DNA of 64,000 nt from Hymenobacter ruricola (GTDB lineage Bacteria; Bacteroidota; Bacteroidia; Cytophagales; Hymenobacteraceae). The position numbers and the translations under genes are program-made. Under the pieces are notes generated by a model. It made no database searches. It was not told where the DNA came from and saw nothing but the letters and a program-made list of their open reading frames with translations. How positions within the stretch are numbered: the first letter of the stretch is position 1; each line of letters starts with the position of its first letter. Positions 16,102-25,224 of this stretch are shown here, in pieces. The stretch is from assembly GCF_015694525.1 (NCBI RefSeq), contig NZ_JADQDM010000005.1, positions 124,001 to 188,000 of the forward strand, in the 5' to 3' direction.

Positions 16102-19100
16102 TTGCCTTTTATGTCTCACTTTTTACTTCTTTGCCGCAGGGCTGCAGCACACCCGCGTACTCTTCGTGTTTCCCTCTTTTTGCTCTTGCTGATGGGGGTG
16201 CTGCCCCGGGCGGGACGGGCACAATCAGTAGTGTTGGAGCAGTGGGCGCTGACGGCGAACAACAGCGCCACGCTGGCATCGGCCGGCACCGTGGCCACGG
16301 TGCCCACGCTGACCACGGGAGCCGCCGCCCCGCTGCCGACCAACAACCTGACCACGGCCAACGGGACGACGGTGCCGGCTGTGGCGGCGTATTCGGGCCT
16401 GGGCCAAGCACTTGCTCCGGCTGCTGATGGAGGTAGCTGGGGCAATAGCACGGCCTCGCCCCCCACGCGCTACGAGGAGTTTACTTACACTGTGGCGCCG
16501 GGCTACGCCGCCCGGCTCGATTCGCTGGTGTTCTCGACGGCGCTTTCCGGGGGCAGCAACGGACGGGTCGGCGTGAGCTATTCCATCGATGGCTTCGCGA
16601 ATACCACTTACTTATCGGGTTCGTTGAGCAGCGGCCTGGTCAGCAACGGCGCCAGCCTGAACGCCACCAACAACGTGACGGCCGCTACCGACGCGTACAC
16701 GGTGGTGCGCTTGGCGCTGAGCGGCAGCACCGGCCTGAAGCTGGCAGCCGGCAGCACGGTGGCCTTTCGGCTTTACTACGGCGTGTCAACCAGCAACACC
16801 GGCCGCTATGCGCTGCTGCGGAGCTTCTCGGTGAAAGGTCAGTCCATTACCATTGGCTCGGTGGGCGCCACTACCGCCAGTGCGACTTTTGCAGCGGCCA
16901 GCGGCTACACCTACGCCATCAGCACGACGCCGGCGGGCGGCACCGCCACGCTGGCAACTGCGCCCAGCAGCGCCAATGGCTACACGGCAACCTATGACCT
17001 CTCTGGCTTAGCGCCCGCTACCGCGTATACGGCCACGGTGGTGGGCACGCGCTCGGCCGCTCCCACCACCACGACCATTACCAGTGCGTCTTTCACGACG
17101 CAGTCGTCGTCCCAGCCGTGCGCCGCCGCTACCGGCCTGGCCGTGGGCAGCATCACGACTTCAACGGCCAGCGTTAGCTTCACGCCGGGCGCCAGCAATG
17201 TCAGTTACACCCTAACGTACTACCCGACCAGCACGCCTGCCTCGGCTATCACGGTTAGCCCGGCCCCCACGGCCTCGCCGGTGGCGCTCACGGGCCTCAC
17301 GGCCGGCACGGCTTACACCGTGACGCTGCAAAGCGCTTGCAGCAACGGCGGCATCAGCGCTACGTCCACCCAAACGTTTACCACCACGGCCGTGGCCTGC
17401 GCCGACCCCTCGGGCCTGGCCGTCAGCGGTGCTACCAGCACTTCGGCCAGCGTGGGCTTTACGCCGGGGGCGGGCAATGCCAGCTATGTCGTGACTTATT
17501 ACCCGACCAGCACCCCGGCTTCGGCCATCACGGTTTCGCCTGCGCCCACGGCCTCGCCGGTAGCGCTCACGGGCCTGACGGCTGGCACGCCCTATACCGT
17601 GACCCTGCAAAGCATCTGCAGCAACGGCGCCAGTACCTCGGTGCAAACCACCACTTTCACCACCGCCTCGCTTAGCTGCTCTAACCCCAACAGCGCCACG
17701 GCCATCACGAACGTTACCGGCACCACGGCCCGGGTAGATATTGTGGCCGGCACGAATAATGTCAGCTACGCGGTGACGTATTATCCGTCGGGCAACCCCG
17801 GGGCCACGGTAACGGTCACCTCGTCCACCACGCCCATCGACCTCGTGGGCCTGACGCCCAACACCTCTTATCTGCTAAACATCAAGAGCAATTGCGTCAA
17901 CGGCGGCACCAGCACGGGCATCAACCGCAATTTTTCTACGCCAAGTGTGGCCTGCGCCGACCCGACCAGTGTGGCCGTGGGCAGCATTACGAATAGCTCG
18001 GCCAGTCTGAGTTTCACGCCGGGGGCGAGCAATACCAGCTACACCGTTGCCTATTACCCCACGGCCACGCCCGCGGCGGTTGTCACGGTTTCGCCCGCAC
18101 CCACGGCGTCGCCGGTGGCGCTCACGAGCCTGACGGCCAACACGGCTTACACCGTGACGCTGCAAAGCACCTGCAGCAACGGCAGTTCCGGCACGGTAAT
18201 TACCAGAACCTTCACGACCCTGGCCCCTTCGGCCTGCGACGCCCCTACAGGCGCGGCCGTGGGCAGCATCACCGCCACTTCGGCCAGCCTGAGCTTCGTG
18301 CCGGGCGCCAGCAATGCCAGCTACGTCGTGACTTATTACCCGACCAGCACGCCGGCTTCGGCCATCACCGTGGCCCCGGCACCCACCGCTTCGCCCGTGG
18401 CCCTGACCGGCCTGACGGGCAATACGGCGTACACCGTGACGCTGCAGAGCACTTGCAGCAACGGCCAGCTCAGCGCTGTGCAGACGCTTACGTTCACCAC
18501 CCTTATTCCCAATTTCCTGCAGCAATGGTCGCTGAAGGTATCGGACGCCGATAGCGCGGGCATTCGGTCGGCGGCGGTGGCCGCGAGCATTTCGACGATG
18601 CGGCAGCTGGTGCCGTCCAACGGCACCACCGTGGCCGCTTATCCGGCCCGGTCGGCGCGCTACGGCCAGGCGTTTGCGCCGACGGCCGACGGCCTGTGGA
18701 CCACCGCCGTTGGCGGCCCCGGCAGCAACCCCAACCGAACCATCTACCGGCAGTTCGTCATCAAGCCCGGCATGGGTTCGGTGCGGGTCGACTCGCTCGT
18801 TTTGTGGGCAGCCATGTACAATACGACCGGCAAAATGGCGGTGGTTTATTCCAAAACCGGCTTCAAGCCCAGCACTCCCGGCGGCGCGCTCGACTCGGTG
18901 GATGTGGCGGGGGGCAAAGGCCCTAGCGGCGCGCTGCCGGGCTCGGCCAGCGGGGCCTTTGCCGCGCCGGTTGCGCTGGCCAACCAGAACACGGGCCCCA
19001 ACCAAGCGTACCGCTTTGCCCTGAACACCCCGGGCGCCGCGCCGGCAGCGGGCGTGGCGCTGCACCCCGGCGACAGCCTCACCGTGCGGGTGTATTTTTC

Positions 19101-19740
19101 TACCGGCAGCAGCTCCAATGGCCGCTATGCTTTGCTGAAAGACGTGTACACCATCGGCCAGTCCATCGTCACGCCGTTGCCCGTCACGCTCACCAGCTTC
19201 ACGGCCACCCGCCAGGGCGGCGCCGCGGCCCTCAAGTGGACTACGGCCACCGAAATAAATAACGAGGCCTTTGAGGTGGAAGTAGCCACGGGCACCCAAA
19301 CCCAGTTCCGCTCCATCGGCCGGCTGGCCGGTGCCGGCAATGGCCAAACCGCTCACACTTATCAGTTTTTGGATACGGAAGAAGGCAAAAAAGGCCTGCG
19401 CTACTACCGCCTCCGGCAGGTCGACAAAGACGGCACCACAACCTACTCTTCCCTGAGAAGCGTGCTGTTTGACGGTGGAACCGCCACCGCACTGCAGGTC
19501 TCGCCCAACCCCTTCCACAGCGATGCCGTTGCCCTCACCACCCAGGCCAACGCCAGCGCCCGCACCACCCTGCGCCTCACCGACGCGCTGGGCCGGACTG
19601 TGCGCACGCAGGAATTGACCGTGCCCGCTGGGAGCGCACAGCTCACCGTGAGCGGCCTCAGCGGCTTGCCCGCGGGCCTCTACCTGCTGCACCTTACGCT
19701 GGACGGCCGCCCGCAACAGGTAAAGCTGGTGCGCGAATAG
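16102..19740 (+). CDS. Large secreted fibronectin-III repeat protein with T9SS sorting tail
   Basis: The 1212-residue protein has a signal peptide (LFLLLLMGVLPRAGRAQ). A lectin-like or galactose-binding-like domain covers about 35-250 (EQWALTANN to YALLRSFSVKGQSI). A short connecting Fn3-like segment follows, then five tandem fibronectin-III units (about 340-802, each about 92 residues, each opening with a Cys). A second copy of the first domain type comes next (about 805-1027, QQWSLKVSD to YALLKDVYTIGQSI). The end is the T9SS type A region: LPVTLTSFTATRQGG then VSPNPFHSDAVALTT to the C-terminus. It is exported through the outer membrane by T9SS. A start at 16111 is also possible. Likely adhesin or matrix protein, by inference. 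Confidence 0.88.
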   Translation: MPFMSHFLLLCRRAAAHPRTLRVSLFLLLLMGVLPRAGRAQSVVLEQWALTANNSATLASAGTVATVPTLTTGAAAPLPTNNLTTANGTTVPAVAAYSGLGQALAPAADGGSWGNSTASPPTRYEEFTYTVAPGYAARLDSLVFSTALSGGSNGRVGVSYSIDGFANTTYLSGSLSSGLVSNGASLNATNNVTAATDAYTVVRLALSGSTGLKLAAGSTVAFRLYYGVSTSNTGRYALLRSFSVKGQSITIGSVGATTASATFAAASGYTYAISTTPAGGTATLATAPSSANGYTATYDLSGLAPATAYTATVVGTRSAAPTTTTITSASFTTQSSSQPCAAATGLAVGSITTSTASVSFTPGASNVSYTLTYYPTSTPASAITVSPAPTASPVALTGLTAGTAYTVTLQSACSNGGISATSTQTFTTTAVACADPSGLAVSGATSTSASVGFTPGAGNASYVVTYYPTSTPASAITVSPAPTASPVALTGLTAGTPYTVTLQSICSNGASTSVQTTTFTTASLSCSNPNSATAITNVTGTTARVDIVAGTNNVSYAVTYYPSGNPGATVTVTSSTTPIDLVGLTPNTSYLLNIKSNCVNGGTSTGINRNFSTPSVACADPTSVAVGSITNSSASLSFTPGASNTSYTVAYYPTATPAAVVTVSPAPTASPVALTSLTANTAYTVTLQSTCSNGSSGTVITRTFTTLAPSACDAPTGAAVGSITATSASLSFVPGASNASYVVTYYPTSTPASAITVAPAPTASPVALTGLTGNTAYTVTLQSTCSNGQLSAVQTLTFTTLIPNFLQQWSLKVSDADSAGIRSAAVAASISTMRQLVPSNGTTVAAYPARSARYGQAFAPTADGLWTTAVGGPGSNPNRTIYRQFVIKPGMGSVRVDSLVLWAAMYNTTGKMAVVYSKTGFKPSTPGGALDSVDVAGGKGPSGALPGSASGAFAAPVALANQNTGPNQAYRFALNTPGAAPAAGVALHPGDSLTVRVYFSTGSSSNGRYALLKDVYTIGQSIVTPLPVTLTSFTATRQGGAAALKWTTATEINNEAFEVEVATGTQTQFRSIGRLAGAGNGQTAHTYQFLDTEEGKKGLRYYRLRQVDKDGTTTYSSLRSVLFDGGTATALQVSPNPFHSDAVALTTQANASARTTLRLTDALGRTVRTQELTVPAGSAQLTVSGLSGLPAGLYLLHLTLDGRPQQVKLVRE

Positions 19741-19757
19741 TACCGAAACCACCTACT

Positions 19758-19797
19758 GAAAAAAGGCCGCTCCTGAATCCAGGAGCGGCCTTTTTTA
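19758..19797. terminator. Bidirectional terminator between the two T9SS proteins
   Basis: GGCCGCTCCTG/CAGGAGCGGCC stem flanked by A and T runs, midway between the convergent genes ending at 19740 and 19815. It can terminate both. Confidence 0.88.
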
Positions 19798-19814
19798 TAA
19801 TATCAATCGAGGAG

Positions 19815-21284
19815 CTATTCTACTGCCAGATGCTGGCTGGCGGTCTGGCTGCCCACCCGCACCTGCACGGTATATAGGCCCGGCGCCAGGCCGGCCAGGT
19901 CGAGTTGGGTGCGGGTTTCGGTAGCGCCCAGCGGCACGGCCAGGGTGCGCACTTGCTGGCCCATGGCATTCAGCAAAAGCAGGCGGGCCTGGGCATTGCC
20001 GGCCGCGGCGGGCAGCACCAGCGTGGCCGCCTGATGCGCCGGGTTCGGAAACACGCTCACGCTGCCAGTATCCAGCGCGTTGCGGCGGGCCAACACCCCG
20101 CGGAAGGAATACGTAACCGGTGCCCCGGCCGTGAAGACCACCGTGCCGCCCGTGCCGCAGGCACTCGAAACGGTGATGGTGTAGGTTTGGCCGGGCACTA
20201 GGCCGGTGAGCACCACCGGCGACGAAGTGGATAGCACCCAGCGCGCCGAATCGGTGCCGGTGTAATAAGAAACCCGGAAGCTGGTGTTGTTCTGGCCCGG
20301 CGTGAAGCTCACGGTGGCGCTGGTGGCGCTGGTGCCCGTTACTACGATGTTCGACACCGCGCCGCAGGGCACCGGCACCGCCGCGGTGTGCACAATTACC
20401 ATTCTCGGGCCCGAAGTGCTGGTAGCAGTGCAGTTGGTGAAGACGCGCACCACGTAGCTGGTGTTGGGCAGCAAGCCGGCGAGCGTAACCGGCGAGCCGG
20501 AAACCACAATCGTATGCGTGTTGACGCTGTCGCCCACCGCGTAGTACTGCACGGTATAGCTCGAAGCGCCCGAAACCGGCGTGAAGTTCAGGGTTGCCGT
20601 GCTGGTCGTGGTTGAAGTGCTGATGTTGCCCACCGTGGCGCAGGGAGCAGCCGGCGCGTTGGTGCGCACCGTAGCGGTAGCCGGCGCCGACTGAGCCCCG
20701 CTGCCGCAATTGGTGATGACGCGAATGCCGTATTGCGTATTCGGCTGCAGCCCGCTCAGCGCCACCGGCGATGCAATGGTGTTAACGGTCGTCGTCAGGG
20801 CCGTGCCCAACGGATAATACTGTACCTGGTAGCCGTTGGCCCCGGCCACCGCTGCGAAGCTCACCGATGCCGTCGTGGTGCCGGTGGCCGTGGCCGTCAC
20901 CGCACTGGGAGCAGCGCACACGGTGGTCGTGGTGCCGGTTATCAACACAACCTGCGTGGGGCTGGCGGCGGTGCCTCCGCCAGCGCAGTTGCTCACTACG
21001 CTCACCACGTAGTAGCTGCCCACGTGCAGCCCCCAGAGCGTCATCGGCGACGTGGTCGTGGTGACCGTCCGGATGCCGGTGGCGGTGCTGTCGCCGGTCC
21101 AGTAATAGCGCACCGTGTAGCTCACCGCATTGGGCGAGGGCGTGAAGGTCACCACCACCGTCGAGTCGGAGGAACTGGTCACGCTGACGTTAGTAGGTGC
21201 TGCGCACGTTTGCGCCTGCGCGCCGGGGGCCAGCCAGCTCAGCGCTGCCACCAGCAATACCAGAAGGAAAGTAAAGCTTTTCAT
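19815..21284 (-). CDS. Secreted fibronectin-III protein with T9SS sorting tail, 489 aa
   Basis: Signal peptide MKSFTFLLVLLVAALSWLAP (ending AQA), then four fibronectin-III-like domains of about 90 residues (starts near CAAPTNVSVTSSSDS, CAAPSAVTATATG, CATVGNISTSTTT and CGAVSNIVVTGTS), each with a leading Cys and the ending strand VSNC or similar. The C-terminal T9SS domain includes VSVFPNPAHQAATLVLPAAA and LAGLAPGLYTVQVRVG. The ATG at 21284 is chosen because the signal peptide starts there, while an upstream ATG would add 23 charged residues. Its fibronectin units resemble those of the 1212-residue neighbour, so the two are related and may share ligands. Confidence 0.88.
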   Translation of the reverse strand: MKSFTFLLVLLVAALSWLAPGAQAQTCAAPTNVSVTSSSDSTVVVTFTPSPNAVSYTVRYYWTGDSTATGIRTVTTTTSPMTLWGLHVGSYYVVSVVSNCAGGGTAASPTQVVLITGTTTTVCAAPSAVTATATGTTTASVSFAAVAGANGYQVQYYPLGTALTTTVNTIASPVALSGLQPNTQYGIRVITNCGSGAQSAPATATVRTNAPAAPCATVGNISTSTTTSTATLNFTPVSGASSYTVQYYAVGDSVNTHTIVVSGSPVTLAGLLPNTSYVVRVFTNCTATSTSGPRMVIVHTAAVPVPCGAVSNIVVTGTSATSATVSFTPGQNNTSFRVSYYTGTDSARWVLSTSSPVVLTGLVPGQTYTITVSSACGTGGTVVFTAGAPVTYSFRGVLARRNALDTGSVSVFPNPAHQAATLVLPAAAGNAQARLLLLNAMGQQVRTLAVPLGATETRTQLDLAGLAPGLYTVQVRVGSQTASQHLAVE

Positions 21285-21425
21285 AAACCGTAAAAGGAAA
21301 GTGTGAAAGAAACGCAAGCCCGGCACCGTGCCCTGCTCTTTCTCCCAGACCAACCAAGCTTGCCAAAGGCTTCTTACCTATCCCACATTTTTATATAATT
21401 TCATCAATACTTGTCATTTCGCCAT

Positions 21426-21463
21426 AAAAAAAGCCACTCCTGAAATCAGGAGCGGCTTTTTTT
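21426..21463. terminator. Strong terminator-like hairpin
   Basis: AAAGCCACTCCTG / CAGGAGCGGCTTT stem with A and T runs, nearly the same sequence as the terminator at 19758-19797. It lies upstream of the 489-residue gene and downstream of the acyl-CoA dehydrogenase region, so it could end transcripts from the left of the following gene block. Confidence 0.7.
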
Positions 21464-21479
21464 AATAATAATCTAGCCC

Positions 21480-21561
21480 GTCATGCAGAGCGAAGCATCT
21501 TTACCGCGCAATCCATTCATTTACTCGTGGCAGTAAAGATGCTTCGCTGCGCTCTGCACGA
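21480..21561. repeat. Intergenic inverted repeat (family A)
   Basis: Left arm GTCATGCAGAGCGAAGCATC (21480 onwards) pairs with right arm GATGCTTCGCTGCGCTCTGC near 21539-21558, with a 3-base gap in one arm. Same family as 1659, 28345 and 39601. It lies just before the acyl-CoA dehydrogenase stop. Confidence 0.8.
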
Positions 21562-21589
21562 TGGTCTGACTACCTGCGTGTCACGCAGC

Positions 21590-23380
21590 CTAGAACACGA
21601 ATTCGTTCGCCTCAATCAGCTTGGCGGCCACGCGGCGGCGGGCTTCCTTCACGTTCAGCAGCTCGGTTTTGGTGAAGCGCTTGAGGCCCATGAGCAGCAG
21701 GCGCTGCTCATCGCCTTCGGCCATGCTGCCGATGGCGTCTTTGGCGGCCTTCTCCACGATGTCCACGGCGTCGGCGAGGTACACGCGGGCCATGTCCATT
21801 TGCGCGGCCACGGCCTCCTCCCCTTTCATCGACGCTTCCTTCTCCACGCGGAGCAAGGTGCTTTCGGCGATGTAGGTTTTGATGGCCATGTCGGCGATGT
21901 TCATCAGCAGCTCCTGCTCCTTGGCCAGGGTGGCGGTGAACTTCTGCACGGCCGAGCCGGCCACCATCAGCACCGCCTTTTTCAGGTTGGCAATGGTCTT
22001 GTATTCCTTGCTAAACAGGCCGGTTTCCTCGTCCTGGCTCAGGCTCGGGATGCTCAGCAACTCCTGCTGCACGGCCTGCGCCGGGCCCATCAGGTCGATT
22101 TCGCCCTTCAGGCCCTTCTTCAGAATCATGTCAACGGCCAGCAGGCGGTTGATTTCGTTGGTGCCCTCAAAAATGCGGTTGATGCGCGAGTCGCGGTAGG
22201 CGCGGTCCATCGGGTAGTCAGCCGAGAAGCCGTAGCCGCCGTAAATCTGCACACCTTCGTCCACCACGTAGTCAAGCACTTCCGAGCCTTCTACTTTCAG
22301 AATGGCGCACTCCACGGCAAACTCGCGGGCGGCGCCCAGCAGGGCCTCGTTCGAGCCTTTGCCTTCGGCCATCAGCTTCTGCTCCATGCGGTAGATGTCG
22401 TCGCCGGCGCGGTAGATGGCCGATTCCACGGCGAAAATGCGGATGGCCTGCTGCGCCAGCTTGGCGCGGATGGCGCCAAACTTCGAAATCGGCAGCTTGA
22501 ATTGCACCCGCTCGTTGGCGTATTTCACGCTCAACGAAGCGGCCATTTTGGTGGCGCCCAGGCAGGCCGCGGCCAGCTTGATGCGGCCGATATTCAGCAC
22601 GTTGAAGGCAATGAGGTGGCCTTTGCCAATCTCGCCCAGCACGTTTTCCTTGGGTACCAGCGCATCGGTCAAAAACACCTGACGCGTCGAGGAGCCCTTA
22701 ATACCCATCTTGTGCTCCTCGTTGCCAAGGCTCAGGCCGGGCGTGTTTTTTTCCACGATGAAGCCCGTGAACTGCTCGCCGTCAATCTTGGCAAACACAA
22801 TGAACACATCAGCAAAGCCGGCGTTCGTAATCCACATTTTCTGGCCATTTAGCACGTAGTGCGTGCCTTCGGCGTTCAGCACGGCTTTGGTTTTAGCGCC
22901 CAGGGCGTCGGAGCCGGAGCCGGGCTCGGTGAGGCAGTAGGCGCCCATCAGCTCGCCGCTGGTGAGGCCGGGCAGGTACTTGGCCTTCTGCTCGTCGTTG
23001 CCGAAGTACAGAATAGGCAGCATGGCGATGCCCGTGTGGGCCGCAAACGCCACCGGGAACGAGTGACCGCCGCCCACGCCCTCGGTCACGCGCAGGGCCG
23101 TGGGGAAGTCCATATCGAGCCCGCCGTACTGCTCCGGAATGCTCACGCCGAACAAGCCCAGCTGGCCGGCCTTCTCCATCAGGCCGCGCATAAGGCCTTC
23201 CTCGTGGTTGTCGAGGCGCTCCAGCAGCGGGTGCACTTCCGTTTGCACGAAGTCCAGACAGGTCTGGTACATCATGTTCTGCTCTTCGGTAAAGTCAGCC
23301 GGTGTGAAGACGCTCTGCGCATCCGTCGGCTTGATGATGAACTCGCCGCCTTTCAGGCTGGCATTCTGCGTTACTTCCAT
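21590..23380 (-). CDS. Acyl-CoA dehydrogenase (FadE-like), long form
   Basis: The 596-residue flavoenzyme does the first step of beta-oxidation, oxidising acyl-CoA to enoyl-CoA with FAD. FAD and substrate loops are YCLTEPGSGSDALGAKT and MWITNAGFADVFIVFAK, and the catalytic Glu lies in RIFEGTNEINRLLAVD. The extra C-terminal domain (about residues 440-596, helical and charged) makes it the long form seen in FadE of Bacillus and related very-long-chain enzymes. It lies downstream of a thiolase and a fadN-like gene, the same order as the Bacillus fadNAE operon, but a frameshifted gene is inserted between. Two palindromic operators sit in its promoter. Confidence 0.95.
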   Translation of the reverse strand: MEVTQNASLKGGEFIIKPTDAQSVFTPADFTEEQNMMYQTCLDFVQTEVHPLLERLDNHEEGLMRGLMEKAGQLGLFGVSIPEQYGGLDMDFPTALRVTEGVGGGHSFPVAFAAHTGIAMLPILYFGNDEQKAKYLPGLTSGELMGAYCLTEPGSGSDALGAKTKAVLNAEGTHYVLNGQKMWITNAGFADVFIVFAKIDGEQFTGFIVEKNTPGLSLGNEEHKMGIKGSSTRQVFLTDALVPKENVLGEIGKGHLIAFNVLNIGRIKLAAACLGATKMAASLSVKYANERVQFKLPISKFGAIRAKLAQQAIRIFAVESAIYRAGDDIYRMEQKLMAEGKGSNEALLGAAREFAVECAILKVEGSEVLDYVVDEGVQIYGGYGFSADYPMDRAYRDSRINRIFEGTNEINRLLAVDMILKKGLKGEIDLMGPAQAVQQELLSIPSLSQDEETGLFSKEYKTIANLKKAVLMVAGSAVQKFTATLAKEQELLMNIADMAIKTYIAESTLLRVEKEASMKGEEAVAAQMDMARVYLADAVDIVEKAAKDAIGSMAEGDEQRLLLMGLKRFTKTELLNVKEARRRVAAKLIEANEFVF

Positions 23381-23414
23381 GACGGTTGAGTTGGATATTG
23401 AATGTTAAAAGTGT

Positions 23415-23426
23415 TAGGCACGCCTA
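23415..23426. promoter_or_regulatory. Palindromic operator site 1 (acyl-CoA dehydrogenase)
   Basis: TAGGC-AC-GCCTA is a perfect inverted repeat inside the longer match GTTAGGCACGCCTACTAT (23413-23430). It lies 35 bp upstream of the acyl-CoA dehydrogenase ATG at 23380. The same palindrome occurs at 23483, 28285 and 49192. Confidence 0.8.
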
Positions 23427-23482
23427 CTATTTTGAGAAACAACGGGCCAGCGGTTTTAGTGTTGCAAGGTAAGAAAAAATGT

Positions 23483-23494
23483 TAGGCGTGCCTA
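23483..23494. promoter_or_regulatory. Palindromic operator site 2 (acyl-CoA dehydrogenase)
   Basis: TAGGC-GT-GCCTA, a perfect inverted repeat within GTTAGGCGTGCCTACTATAT, 68 bp from site 1. Two such sites spaced about 6.5 helical turns apart in one intergenic region suggest cooperative binding of a dimeric repressor. Confidence 0.8.
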
Positions 23495-23508
23495 CTATAT
23501 CGGTGAAA

Positions 23509-23536
23509 GAAAACCCCGGTTGCGCGGGGTTTTTAT
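23509..23536 (-). terminator. Terminator after the frameshifted small gene
   Basis: On the minus strand a CCCCGCGCAACCGGGG stem follows the small gene end at 23547 and is followed by TTTTC. It separates the upstream beta-oxidation genes from the acyl-CoA dehydrogenase promoter. Confidence 0.7.
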
Positions 23537-23546
23537 TTTGTGTAGA

Positions 23547-23863
23547 CTACTTCTCCTGAGAAGCGTGAAATTCATCTAGAAGAACAAAGAATTGCTTTAA
23601 AGCATCAATCTCATCAGTGCTCAAAAACTCAATAATCTTTGCCCATCCTTGTGTTGATTGACTTCGTATTTCTTTTCTATCCAAGAAGCGAATTCATCAA
23701 ACAATGCCGCATCTTGAATCTCATGGTGTTTGCCGTAGAACCAGCCGCCTAGAAAACATCGCAGATGATGTATTGAAGGCTTCCCCAAATACATTGCTGG
23801 ACGCTTTCTGATATCATTAAGAAGGTCAAAAACGGAGTTTTCCACTGCTATATTAGTTGCCAT
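23547..23863 (-). pseudogene. Frameshifted small gene of the RPAMYLG type
   Basis: The frame from ATG 23863 reads MATNIAVENSVFDLLNDIRK and continues RPAMYLGKPSIHHLRCFLGG, but stops after 80 residues (at 23621). A second frame of the same strand continues the family pattern as TQGWAKIIEFLSTDEIDALK QFFVLLDEFH to a TAG at 23547-23549. The two frames join if one base is restored near 23655-23662 (AAT-TCA read as AATCA), giving about 105 residues. The family is a short protein found in toxin-immunity-like and accessory contexts, of no known function. The gene is visibly AT-richer than its neighbours. It is either a recent pseudogene or a sequencing error. Confidence 0.75.
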
Positions 23864-23938
23864 CTTTATTCAATTCTTAATGTTCAGCGAAAATGGTCGG
23901 ATGAATTCCATTCGGCGCTTCACCCAACCATTCGACGG

Positions 23939-25123
23939 TTACTTCAGCAGCTCGTAGATGCCGGCCACGCCCTGGCCGCCGCCCACGCAGGCCGTGACCA
24001 TGCCGTACTTCTTGCCGCGCTCGCGCAGCTCGTCGAAGAGCTGGATGCTGAGCTTGGCGCCGGAGCAGCCCAGCGGGTGGCCCAGGGCGATGGCGCCGCC
24101 GTTCACGTTCAGCTTCTCGGGGTCGATGCCGAGCTCGCGCACCACGGCGATGGACTGCGAGGCGAAGGCTTCGTTCAGCTCAATCAGGTCGATGTCGTCG
24201 AGCTTGAGGCCGGCTTGCTTGAGCACTTTCGGCACGGCTTTGATGGGGCCCATGCCCATGATGCGCGGGTCGACGCCTTCGGAAGCATAGTTCACCATGC
24301 GGGCCACGGGCTCCAGGTTCAGCTCTTTCACCATGCGCTCCGACATTACCAGCACGAAGGCGGCGCCGTCGGAAGTTTGGGAGGAATTGCCGGCGGTCAC
24401 GGTGCCATTGGCAGCAAACACGGGGCGCAGCTTGGCGAGGGCTTCCACCGAGGTGTCGGCGCGGGGGCCTTCGTCGGTGTCTACTACGTAGGAGCGGTTT
24501 TTCTTCTTGCCGGTAGCCTGGTCGAGGTAGGTTTCCTCCACGGTCACGGGCACGATTTGCTTCTTGAATTTGCCGCCTTCGATGGCTTTGATGGCCTTCT
24601 GGTGCGAGTTGTAGGAGAATTCGTCCTGGTCCTGGCGGCTGATTTTGTAGTCGTTGGCCACGGCTTCGGCGGTGAGGCCCATGCCCATGTAATAGTCAGG
24701 GTGCTGCATGGCCAACTGGTAGTTGGGCACGGTTTTCCAGCCCACGGTGGGCACCATGCTCATACTCTCGGTGCCGCCCGCGATGATGCAGTCGGCCATG
24801 CCGGCCGAGATTTTGCCCACGGCCATGGCAATGGTTTCGACGCCGGAGCCGCAGTAGCGGTTCACGATGAGGCCGGGCACGTTGATGGGCAGGGCCAGCA
24901 GCGAAATCAGGCGGCCCATTTGCAGGCCCTGCTCGGCCTCCGGCACGGCGTTGCCGACGATGACGTCGTCGATGCGCGTGGGGTCGAGGGCGGGCACTTC
25001 GGCCACGAGGTATTTGATGACAGCGGCGGCGAGGTCGTCGGGCCGGGTGAAGCGGAAGCCGCCGCGCGGGGCTTTGCCCACGGCCGTGCGGTAGCCGGCT
25101 ACGATATATGCTTGTTGAGACAT
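23939..25123 (-). CDS. fadA: Acetyl-CoA C-acyltransferase (thiolase)
   Basis: The 394-residue enzyme cleaves 3-ketoacyl-CoA to acetyl-CoA and a shortened acyl-CoA, the last step of beta-oxidation. The nucleophilic Cys91 is in [15 protein letters not shown], the catalytic His in [17 protein letters not shown], and the second acid/base Cys in [16 protein letters not shown]. The ATG at 25123 gives the normal family start [17 protein letters not shown]. Upstream in-frame sequence runs through the palindrome at 25134-25220 and is not coding. It lies between the fadN-like gene and the frameshifted gene. Confidence 0.96.
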   Translation of the reverse strand: MSQQAYIVAGYRTAVGKAPRGGFRFTRPDDLAAAVIKYLVAEVPALDPTRIDDVIVGNAVPEAEQGLQMGRLISLLALPINVPGLIVNRYCGSGVETIAMAVGKISAGMADCIIAGGTESMSMVPTVGWKTVPNYQLAMQHPDYYMGMGLTAEAVANDYKISRQDQDEFSYNSHQKAIKAIEGGKFKKQIVPVTVEETYLDQATGKKKNRSYVVDTDEGPRADTSVEALAKLRPVFAANGTVTAGNSSQTSDGAAFVLVMSERMVKELNLEPVARMVNYASEGVDPRIMGMGPIKAVPKVLKQAGLKLDDIDLIELNEAFASQSIAVVRELGIDPEKLNVNGGAIALGHPLGCSGAKLSIQLFDELRERGKKYGMVTACVGGGQGVAGIYELLK

Positions 25124-25133
25124 GATAAGTGAT

Positions 25134-25220
25134 GTAGGGGCGGGGCTTGACCCCGCCCGTCGTTGAACGACTTCTTTTTTATGATATGAACGTCCGGGCG
25201 GGGGCAAGCCCCGCCCCTAC
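25134..25220. repeat. GC-rich intergenic palindrome (family C)
   Basis: Left arm GTAGGGGCGGGGCTTGACCC (from 25134) and right arm ending GCCCCGCCCCTAC (to 25220) pair nearly perfectly around an AT-rich loop. It fills the whole gap between the fadN-like gene stop and the thiolase start, so it may be an intra-operon hairpin that tunes relative expression. Different in sequence from family A. Confidence 0.8.
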
Positions 25221-25224
25221 TCCG

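Noticed and set aside
17211..18500. Repeats that might be read as a CRISPR or satellite
   Set aside because: They are in-frame fibronectin-III units of about 280 bp, not short repeats with unique spacers.
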